This document shows positions 1 to 4,642 of a stretch of DNA of 5,051 bases, one piece after another; the first letter of the stretch is position 1, and each line of letters begins with the position of its first letter. The notes under the pieces were generated by a model that searched no databases, was not told the DNA's origin, and was given only the letters and a program-made list of their open reading frames with translations. This DNA comes from Puniceicoccales bacterium. GTDB lineage: Bacteria; Verrucomicrobiota; Verrucomicrobiia; Opitutales; LL51. Where the stretch lies: assembly GCA_031278845.1 (NCBI GenBank), contig JAITJQ010000014.1, forward strand, positions 1 to 5,051, written 5' to 3'. The position numbers and the translations under genes are program-made.

Positions 1-37
1 CTATTGGTAAATACCCTTTTTTGTTATTCCAAAACAA

Positions 38-859
38 TCAATCTTCCGGAATCATATCATGTGAAACTACAGTTATACTCGACGGTGTAGGAAGTCCTGC
101 GGCAGCAAAAATACCGTCAATTCTAGATTTTATCGAAATATATGACCCAGGCGGCGGAGGCGGATTAACAGGATTTTGAGCAGAAATCTGATTAGACGTC
201 ACAGGATCAAGTAGTCCATTGCATTGCAATTCTTTCATATTTTTACTCACTCGAATGGGAAGACGGATATGAAGCGCCATCAAATCCGTATTTCCGTTTG
301 GGTTTGTAAATAGTGCTGGAGGGAGGATGGGATTATAACGCAATCTATAGAGCATGGCCGCCCTAGGATTCGAGTATCCTCCACCAGTAAATGCACGATC
401 TACATATTGTTGCACCGGTAACACTGCTACACCCAATCCTGCCGCAATTGCTGCAATAGGTATTCCAGCGGCAAGTGCCTGAATAATAACAGGATGTTGA
501 AAATTAACGGGAATACCAATGCTCGCACGATCAATCGCCATTTGAGCTTTTTCCTGAAAATTTAAAGGACCACCAAATTGGTATTGATTGCAGCTCCAAT
601 GCACCAACGAAAAAGACGAAACCCAAAAGCTAACGTTATCATTACCACCTGGCACCACGGGATTACCGGCTGGTAAAGGCGCTGTAAGAGCACTTTTGGC
701 TTGAATATGATCATACTCTCCCAAAGCAACACCTGGATTGTTGGCATTTTCATTTTCAAAACACTCAAAACCGAAACACGGTGCACCAGCAGAAAAAACA
801 TTCCCACTATTGAAAAATACGACTCCTAAAAAACTAAATATACTAAAATAAATTTTCAT
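38..859 (-). CDS. Exported protein of unknown family with Ala/Gly-rich hydrophobic segment
   Basis: 273 residues; I do not recognise the family. Residues 1-26 look like a Sec signal peptide: lysine at 2, hydrophobic core YFSIFSFLGVVFF, and a likely signal peptidase I site after AGA (residues 24-26). There is no lipobox. The mature part has four cysteines (28, 33, 90, 213), which could form two disulfides in an oxidising compartment. Residues 123-148 are an almost uncharged, Ala/Gly/Ile-rich stretch (core IPIAAIAAGLGVAV), long enough for a membrane-spanning or membrane-inserting helix. A Pro/Asn-rich linker with five prolines (233-237) precedes a C-terminal domain of about 35 residues. The start is the first Met of the frame and gives the signal peptide. 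No strong ribosome-binding site is visible, and a 10-base tandem duplication covers the start codon. It lies 28 bases downstream of another exported-protein gene, so co-transcription is likely. That it is a real exported protein is well supported; its role is unknown. Confidence 0.75.
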   Translation of the reverse strand: MKIYFSIFSFLGVVFFNSGNVFSAGAPCFGFECFENENANNPGVALGEYDHIQAKSALTAPLPAGNPVVPGGNDNVSFWVSSFSLVHWSCNQYQFGGPLNFQEKAQMAIDRASIGIPVNFQHPVIIQALAAGIPIAAIAAGLGVAVLPVQQYVDRAFTGGGYSNPRAAMLYRLRYNPILPPALFTNPNGNTDLMALHIRLPIRVSKNMKELQCNGLLDPVTSNQISAQNPVNPPPPPGSYISIKSRIDGIFAAAGLPTPSSITVVSHDMIPED

Positions 860-869
860 AAATTTTCAT
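850..869. repeat. 10-bp perfect tandem duplication over a start codon
   Basis: The unit AAATTTTCAT (plus strand) occurs twice in tandem at 850-859 and 860-869. On the minus strand this duplicates ATGAAAATTT, so the gene starting at 859 has a second, out-of-frame ATG ten bases upstream at 869. That upstream ATG opens only an 8-codon frame ending in TAG inside the gene. It is probably a replication-slippage duplication. It could reduce initiation at the true start, but nothing here shows that. Confidence 0.8.
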
Positions 870-887
870 TCTTTTTAACAAAATACC

Positions 888-1442
888 CTAAATCTGACAA
901 ATCTGATCATAAAAAGTAACAAATGCTATTGGACATGAAGCATCAGAAATGTCTCTGATTGTCTTCACCCGTTCTACAAAAGCACCAAAAGCTACCAAAG
1001 CATATGCTCTCTGTCCCCCATCTTGGGACGATAAATGATATATCAATCCTTTTGCTGAACAACCTAATTCATGGATACTCGAACTAAGGGAAGCCAAACG
1101 AAGACATTCCCCCATTTGGCCATCTTGACCAAATGCTCTAGCCTGGCCAGAAATTTGAGTGGCAAAATCTTCTAATAGTCCGTCATCTCCACATACCGGC
1201 AATAATGCATCACATATTGCCTGTGCCCTGGCTTGGGTCTTTGCATCAAGCCCATCCTTTGTGATTCCCAACTTGCCCAACAACTGAACTTCTTTCTTGG
1301 GATTTTCTAGATCCTTTTTTAATGTCTGGAACTCCTTCCTTTTTTCCGATTTTTTAGTAGAAACAGGAGCACCATTGGCGATATAATTTCCTTCCATGAT
1401 TAATCCCCCTAAAATGACTGCAACAATTTTTTTCGTAACCAT
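888..1442 (-). CDS. Exported six-cysteine protein of unknown family
   Basis: 184 residues; family not recognised. Residues 1-25 read as a Sec signal peptide: MVTKK, then hydrophobic IVAVILGGLIM, with likely cleavage after ANGA (residue 25). A Lys-rich stretch (about 29-64) follows, then a helical region with six cysteines (77, 84, 113, 128, 170, 182). An even number is compatible with three disulfides in the periplasm or outside the cell. The frame is closed upstream by TGA six codons before this ATG, so 1442 is the only ATG that gives a signal peptide. That ATG has no evident Shine-Dalgarno sequence. A strong AGGGGG lies about 7 bases before Met16 (1397), which would give a 169-residue form without the leader. 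The gene ends in TAG, 28 bases before the next minus-strand gene, with which it probably forms an operon. Confidence 0.75.
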   Translation of the reverse strand: MVTKKIVAVILGGLIMEGNYIANGAPVSTKKSEKRKEFQTLKKDLENPKKEVQLLGKLGITKDGLDAKTQARAQAICDALLPVCGDDGLLEDFATQISGQARAFGQDGQMGECLRLASLSSSIHELGCSAKGLIYHLSSQDGGQRAYALVAFGAFVERVKTIRDISDASCPIAFVTFYDQICQI

Positions 1443-1598
1443 ACGGAGCCAACGACATCACGAATAAGAAAGTTGTCAACAGATAAATGTCGAATTTTAT
1501 CTGAACAATGGTTTTTTGTTTAGTTTTCATGAATGATCCTGCCCAAGGCAGTTCTGAAGGCGATTTTAAAATTAAAAATTTAGTTCTAATTAATTTAT
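1443..1598. other. Leader region upstream of the minus-strand operon
   Basis: This intergenic stretch lies between the start of the six-cysteine gene and the insertion-sequence remnant. On the minus strand it contains an ATG at 1530 with a reasonable AGGAT ribosome-binding site. That ATG opens a 58-codon frame (1530 to 1354) running out of frame into the downstream gene; its first ~30 residues are basic and then hydrophobic. A TTGACA hexamer is present on the minus strand around 1475, but no acceptable -10 box lies 16-18 bases downstream of it. I see no RNA gene or terminator here. Confidence 0.4.
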
Positions 1599-1650
1599 TA
1601 GACCTATTATAAAAGCAGCAAATAGCTTTGAACTCCGATAAAAAATGTGC
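1599..1650 (+). repeat. 52-bp direct repeat, copy A (probable insertion-sequence end)
   Basis: This 52-base sequence starts TAGACCTATTATAAAAGC and ends ATGTGC. It matches copy B (1787-1838) at 46 of 52 positions by hand alignment, same orientation, no gaps. The start resembles the AGACCT-TTGCAAAA type of terminus common among IS5-family elements (recalled from general knowledge, not searched). It lies 35 bases before a transposase-like start codon, as expected for the 5' end of an insertion sequence. Two substitutions relative to copy B (AT for GC) create a perfect TATAAT on the minus strand (1611 to 1606). Confidence 0.7.
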
Positions 1651-1685
1651 AGAGAGAGCATCAGGAAGCAAAAATATGATCAACT

Positions 1686-1826
1686 ATGAGTTTTTTGAGC
1701 GAAGTCCAAGGGTGCTCAATGAACATCTTCGGACTCAATCTTCATGAGTTTGAAGCCTTGATTCCCAAGGTTGAGCGTGAGTTCAATAGACCTATTGCAA
1801 AAGCAGCAAATTGCTTTGAACGCTGA
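1686..1826 (+). pseudogene. N-terminal fragment of an IS5-type transposase, cut short by a second repeat copy
   Basis: A 46-codon frame begins at ATG 1686 and closes at TGA 1824-1826; the frame has a TGA just upstream (1677-1679). Residues 12-34, beginning MNIFGLNLHEFEALIPKVE, resemble the extreme N-terminus of IS5-family transposases, in which a 'FEALLPKFE'-like helix precedes the helix-turn-helix domain. At codon 34 the sequence enters repeat copy B, so the last ~12 residues are translated insertion-sequence end and not transposase. The whole DDE catalytic domain is missing (full-length proteins are roughly 250-300 residues). It is therefore a dead remnant. The assignment rests on a short similarity recognised by eye, so the exact family is uncertain; that it is mobile-element debris is more secure because of the flanking repeats. 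Confidence 0.5.
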
Positions 1827-1838
1827 TAAAAGATGTGC
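1787..1838 (+). repeat. 52-bp direct repeat, copy B (probable insertion-sequence end)
   Basis: This is the second copy of the repeat, starting TAGACCTATTGCAAAAGC and ending ATGTGC. It is 46/52 identical to copy A with no gaps. Its TTGCAAAA is closer to the usual terminus of this type of element than copy A's TATAAAA. It joins the transposase fragment directly at the start of the repeat, which marks the junction at about 1786/1787. After 1838 the two copies have nothing in common. Confidence 0.7.
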
Positions 1839-2103
1839 CGTGTTTTATATTAATTTATCACCTTTGCCATTAGACAACATATGCAGATGATGACGTTTTT
1901 GCTTTTCGGTTTCCCTTTCTTTCGCAGCCGATAAACGAATGGTCTGAGTCAAGGAAAAGTTCGTTGTCGAAAAAATTTTTGAGTACAATTTCTCACACCT
2001 CGATGGATAAAAAAAATAATAAAAAAGCTTGACTTTCAAAAAAATGCTTGCGTTGATGGCAATCAAATCAAACCTCGTAGACAGTTTGAAGAAAGGTTTC
2101 GTT
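1839..2103. other. AT-rich intergenic region before the right-central genes
   Basis: No convincing gene. On the minus strand a frame ending at 1845 has a polar, plausibly coding last ~35 residues (lysine-, glutamate- and histidine-rich, about 1845-1955), but its upstream part is low-complexity and it has no credible start. It may be the tail of a decayed gene or chance. A TTGACT hexamer at 2029-2034 is followed by no good -10 box. The 3' end carries the ribosome-binding site of the gene at 2104. Confidence 0.4.
2091..2096 (+). promoter_or_regulatory. Shine-Dalgarno GAAAGG that fixes the start at 2104
   Basis: GAAAGG lies 7 bases upstream of ATG 2104. The frame stays open further upstream to a TTG at 2029, but only the 2104 start combines a good ribosome-binding site with a signal peptide at the very N-terminus. 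Confidence 0.7.
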
Positions 2104-2634
2104 ATGATAAAGAAATATTTAAAAGTAATTGTTTTAAGTTTTATGGTTAGTGGTTTTAATAGTTTTTCTAATGGTGATGACGTTGAAGATGTAGAAGGCG
2201 TTCTTTTAAAGCCATTGAAGAGTTATAAAACTCTGGAAGAAGTTACAAGCGATCTGGAATTATTGAATAATGGGGAAATATCTTTGAGATGTCAGGGAAA
2301 ATTGTCACAGGTATCTGCAGTGGGGATGGTTTGGAAACGTACGGCGTTGCAGATGTTGCAAAAAATGAACAATATTCAGCGGATGATCGCATGTGTATAT
2401 AAGTTTTTACAGGAAAAGCGACGAGAGTATCGCATGGAAAGTGAATATATAGAAGAAATCGAAAGAATCTATCAGGATCAAGGAGCTTCGGATACGGAAG
2501 AAATGGCATTTCACGAAAATATTATCTTTTTGAAAGAGATTCGTTCGATACGATGGTGTGGGCCCGAAATAAATCGAGAACTTGCAGCAGTTAATGGCTT
2601 GCTCCAAGGCGTATCTTTTTGGAAAGAGTCATGA
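2104..2634 (+). CDS. Exported helical protein of unknown family
   Basis: 176 residues from the ATG at 2104; family not recognised. Residues 1-24 look like a Sec signal peptide: MIKKYLK, then hydrophobic VIVLSFMVSGF, with cleavage near FSNG. The mature protein starts with an acidic stretch (DDVEDVEG, 25-32). From about 43 onward it is predominantly helical and charged, with a possible coiled coil around 100-125 (Lys/Arg/Glu-rich). Cysteines are at 63, 97 and 152. There is no recognisable catalytic motif. Its stop overlaps the start of the next gene (ATGA at 2631-2634), so translation of the two is probably coupled. This suggests the helical protein worked with the exported metallo-beta-lactamase-fold protein, as a partner, inhibitor or scaffold. 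That functional link is inference from position. This gene is intact although the downstream partner is broken. Confidence 0.75.
   Translation: MIKKYLKVIVLSFMVSGFNSFSNGDDVEDVEGVLLKPLKSYKTLEEVTSDLELLNNGEISLRCQGKLSQVSAVGMVWKRTALQMLQKMNNIQRMIACVYKFLQEKRREYRMESEYIEEIERIYQDQGASDTEEMAFHENIIFLKEIRSIRWCGPEINRELAAVNGLLQGVSFWKES
2621..2628 (+). promoter_or_regulatory. Shine-Dalgarno GGAAAGAG for the gene at 2631
   Basis: GGAAAGAG sits inside the last codons of the upstream gene, with its core about 7 bases before ATG 2631. It decides the start over the TTG at 2619 and supports re-initiation at the ATGA overlap. Confidence 0.6.
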
Positions 2635-3598
2635 AAGCGGGTACATTTTTAGCGTTTTTATGTTGCTGGTTCAGTCGTTTGTTCTGTGCGGTTGATGTCT
2701 ATGTTTTTAATGTGGGGCAAGGGAATTGCATTTGGGTAAGCATGGACGTTGTCGGCGGTGAAAGTGATGGTAAAAAGAAAGTTTTGATTGTTGATTGTGG
2801 GTTAGGAAACGGCAAGGCGGCATGGATAAAGGAAGAGGATTTTATTGTAAAATTGAAACGAATAGGTTTATTTGATCAAGTTTGTGATTATGCGTTGTGG
2901 GTGACGCATCTCCATGCGGATCATTTTAGTTTATTGGAGCAAAATATACCCCATTCTCAAATGCCCATTTATGAAAGAGTAGAATACGTTTTTGCAGGAG
3001 TGGGAGGTGGTGCTATGGGAGAAATGGGGCGGAATTTTGAATATTGGCCAGTTTCTGAGTTACCCACTCAAGCAAATTATAAGGAAGATAGCAGAAATAG
3101 ATCTTAAATTAGTGAATGCAACGGGCAAGAGTGCTCAAGAATTAGGAACAAAGCGTGACAAACTTGTAGCAACATTAGATAAAGACAAATATCAAGAAGA
3201 AAAAAGAAAGAAAAGAGGGACCTTGTTAGGGCGGACATGTGCTGGTTCGTCTGTTACTCGAGCGCGGGGCGGATGTAAATGCTCGTTTGGAGTTTGTAAA
3301 ACAAGGCAGAGGAACTGGAATTCTTATTACTCGTTATCGAATACCACTTATCAGTGCCATTGCTAAAGATGATATCGAAATGGTTCGTTTATTGCTAGCG
3401 TGGGGGGCCAACGTAAATACGGAAGGTGGTGCAGCACTTGTTCCTTTAATTGTAGCAGCGCCATGGCATCCTGAGATCGTTTAGTTGCTCTTGGAACAAA
3501 AGGGAATTGATGTCAATGCAACTCACAATACCGATCTAAGTTGGGATGAAATTGAAAGCAGGGGTTATGCCGGGGAATCCTACGACTATCAGGTCTAA
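2631..3598 (+). pseudogene. Decayed exported metallo-beta-lactamase-fold / ankyrin-repeat protein
   Basis: The start ATG 2631 has GGAAAG 7 bases upstream and overlaps the preceding stop. The first frame (2631-3107, 158 residues) has a signal peptide (1-20, ending LFCA) and then the metallo-beta-lactamase pattern. VYVFNVGQGNCIWV (23-36) is the first strand pair, as in ComEC-like hydrolases. VLIVDCG (51-57) follows, then THLHADH (92-98), whose HxHxDH metal ligands are complete. The later ligands of the fold are absent. Coding character then moves to a second frame (about 3086-3215, Lys/Glu-rich, helical) and to a third (about 3230-3598). The third contains ankyrin-like units: LVRLLLERGADVNA, then IEMVRLLLAWGANVN, then EIV-stop-LLLEQKGIDVNA. 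The third frame has TAG inside the third repeat (3482-3484) and ends in TAA-TAG at 3596-3601. At least two frameshifts plus the nonsense codon argue for a dead gene. The N-terminal part could still be made. Fusion of two originally separate genes is an alternative. Confidence 0.65.
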
Positions 3599-3683
3599 TA
3601 GCGAATGAGATCTTGTTTATGAGGGTTAAGTCAAAATCATTAAATAACAAAAAAAGACTTGCCCTTGTGTTTTGAATGAAAAT

Positions 3684-3687
3684 AGGT
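3684..3687 (+). promoter_or_regulatory. Shine-Dalgarno AGGT that fixes the start at 3694
   Basis: AGGT lies 6-7 bases upstream of ATG 3694. The earlier in-frame ATG at 3676 has nothing like a ribosome-binding site in front of it and would place six extra residues before the signal peptide. Confidence 0.5.
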
Positions 3688-3693
3688 CCAGAC

Positions 3694-3999
3694 ATGAATA
3701 AAATTATAGCATCTGTAGTTTTGGGAATAACCTTAGGTGATGTGGCTTTTCCTTTCCCATTGGCTATTTATAAAAATCCCAGGCGGAAAGATAAAAGGAC
3801 ATATAATCAATGCTCCGACCAATGGCAGGATTGGGATAAAAAACCATTAGAATATTGGTTTGGGCTTTTGGATACTGACAGAACTTCGTTTGATAATCTC
3901 GTTAGTGACGTGCAGCAGAGGATCCAGCAATTGGAAGCGATAGATCGTTATAGGTTTAGTGAGCTTCGTGTTTCGTTGGAAGATTTACAAACTTCGTAA
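3694..3999 (+). CDS. Small exported protein of unknown family
   Basis: 101 residues from ATG 3694; family not recognised. The N-terminus is signal-peptide-like: MNKIIASVVLGITLG is hydrophobic after a single lysine, and cleavage could follow DVA (residue 18). The mature part begins Pro-rich (FPFPLA), then has a basic patch (NPRRKDKR, 28-35), one cysteine (40) and four tryptophan/tyrosine-rich turns around 37-55. A charged, heptad-like helix (about 62-100) may form a short coiled coil. It follows the broken hydrolase/ankyrin gene by about 95 bases and may have belonged to the same exported set. It may itself be a 5' fragment of a longer gene, since the helical C-terminus ends abruptly before a scrambled region. 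I cannot test that from the sequence alone. Confidence 0.6.
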   Translation: MNKIIASVVLGITLGDVAFPFPLAIYKNPRRKDKRTYNQCSDQWQDWDKKPLEYWFGLLDTDRTSFDNLVSDVQQRIQQLEAIDRYRFSELRVSLEDLQTS

Positions 4000-4047
4000 G
4001 GAATTATAAATCAATCGAAGACAATGTTCTTCCAGTTCATTTTGTAA

Positions 4048-4262
4048 ATGCCTGTCGGGCACGTTTTTGATGCTGTGGTGAGTTATGGGTCGGCGGTTAT
4101 GGGCCAGCGGGTGTGCGATTGGACGGTGTGGCGGCCAACGATGAAAAGCTCTTTTTTGCAGCTCGCACTGGGGATTTGGCAACGGCCACCTGTCATATTT
4201 TGTCCTTTTTCACCATGAGTATGTCCATCGGTTTGATAAAACCATTTAAATCCTATTATTGA
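4048..4262 (+). pseudogene. GC-rich remnant resembling an FG-GAP/VCBS-type repeat protein
   Basis: The only notable content of the 4000-4255 gap. One frame from 4048 to 4140 encodes 31 residues ending VCDWTVWRPT. If one base is restored at about 4141, the next frame continues EKLFFAARTGDLATATC, up to TGA at 4260-4262. The 'D-x-x-V-W-R-P-(S/T)-x-x-x-(L/W)-(F/Y)-x...' layout resembles the blade motif of FG-GAP/VCBS beta-propeller repeats, although the Asp-rich calcium loop (DxDxDG) is not visible. Bases 4051-4200 are about 57% GC by hand count, clearly richer than the neighbouring genes, which suggests imported DNA. There is no ribosome-binding site or usable full frame. The homology is recognised by eye from one short motif and could be wrong. 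Confidence 0.33.
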
Positions 4263-4642
4263 TCCAACACTTCAAAGCCACTTTCTACTCCATCTTTTTT
4301 ACGTAGAAATTCTTCTGCGGATTGGCGCGTGTGAGAATGTCCATTCATTTGAATATCCCGGTCTATATCCGCCTCATTGAGGTTGATTGGTTGCCAACCT
4401 ATTAATTGTGTACCTTTCAAAACTGGTTTTTCAAAACGGAATCTAAACCATTCTTCAGTTTCTTGACAACGAATCAAAGCCCAATGATCCAGATCGTAAA
4501 ATTTAGTTTTACTTTTTATTGTATCATTCTTCTGGGCATGCTCAATCAAAACCGGCCGATTTAAATCGTTCACTTCCACTGGATTTTCGTATGTATCAAT
4601 ATCCATATTTTTATCTTCTTTAAAAAAAATTCTCTTATCCAT
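4256..4642 (-). CDS. Small acidic protein of unknown family; candidate immunity protein or antitoxin
   Basis: 128 residues from ATG 4642; no signal peptide, soluble, acidic (about 26 Asp/Glu against 19 Lys/Arg). The core (residues 48-90) is Trp/Phe-rich and beta-like (WFRFRF, IGWQPINL); the C-terminal third is polar and helical. I do not recognise it. Its first 8 bases overlap the end of the RelA/SpoT-fold gene, so the two are co-transcribed and probably translationally coupled. An alternative start at 4606 has AAAGAAGA upstream and would give 116 residues, starting 28 bases after the upstream stop. The extra N-terminal 12 residues span a run of eight A. The position directly behind a toxin-like domain, the small size and the acidity are typical of immunity proteins and antitoxins, but this role is inference. 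It could instead be any conserved partner of the upstream protein. Confidence 0.7.
   Translation of the reverse strand: MDKRIFFKEDKNMDIDTYENPVEVNDLNRPVLIEHAQKNDTIKSKTKFYDLDHWALIRCQETEEWFRFRFEKPVLKGTQLIGWQPINLNEADIDRDIQMNGHSHTRQSAEEFLRKKDGVESGFEVLDQ
4614..4621 (-). promoter_or_regulatory. Possible Shine-Dalgarno for an alternative start at 4606
   Basis: On the minus strand AAAGAAGA lies about 7-8 bases before ATG 4606. It is only a partial match to AAGGAGG, but it is better than anything in front of ATG 4642, whose surroundings are the last codons of the upstream gene. It makes the start of the small acidic protein ambiguous. Confidence 0.3.

Larger units (their letters stand above)
1599..1838 (+). 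mobile_element. Nested or recombined insertion-sequence debris
   Basis: The block reads: IS-like left end (copy A), short leader, transposase N-terminus, then a second left end in the same orientation (copy B), which stops matching at 1838. Two left ends 188 bases apart in direct orientation mean either that a second related element inserted into the first and then lost most of its length, or that two copies recombined. No right end and no catalytic domain are present, so it cannot move by itself. The short string ATTAATTTAT flanks the block on both sides (1588-1597 and 1848-1857), which may be chance in AT-rich DNA or a trace of the rearrangement. Confidence 0.55.

Noticed and set aside
562..807. 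Minus-strand 81-codon frame inside the first exported-protein gene
   Set aside because: Alternate frame of a better-supported gene on the same strand.
1470..1475. Minus-strand TTGACA as a -35 box for the operon
   Set aside because: The sequence 16-18 bases downstream does not resemble TATAAT and would leave almost no leader before the ATG.
2029..2057. Sigma70-like promoter starting at TTGACT (2029-2034)
   Set aside because: No acceptable -10 hexamer 16-18 bases downstream; the best is GTTGAT.
2243..2607. Two minus-strand frames opposite the helical exported protein
   Set aside because: They are antisense shadows with low-complexity composition, and the plus-strand gene has a signal peptide and ribosome-binding site.
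3482..3484. Amber (TAG) reassigned to a sense codon
   Set aside because: The six-cysteine gene ends naturally at TAG (888-890), and the ankyrin region also needs two frameshifts, so simple decay explains it better.
3985..4182. Minus-strand 65-codon frame over the GC-rich patch
   Set aside because: His/Pro/Arg-rich composition, no ribosome-binding site, antisense to the FG-GAP-like frames and overlapping the 3694-3999 gene.
4230..4243. GGTTT-GATA-AAACC hairpin as a terminator between the converging genes
   Set aside because: The stem is only five pairs, mostly A-T, and no T run follows on either strand.
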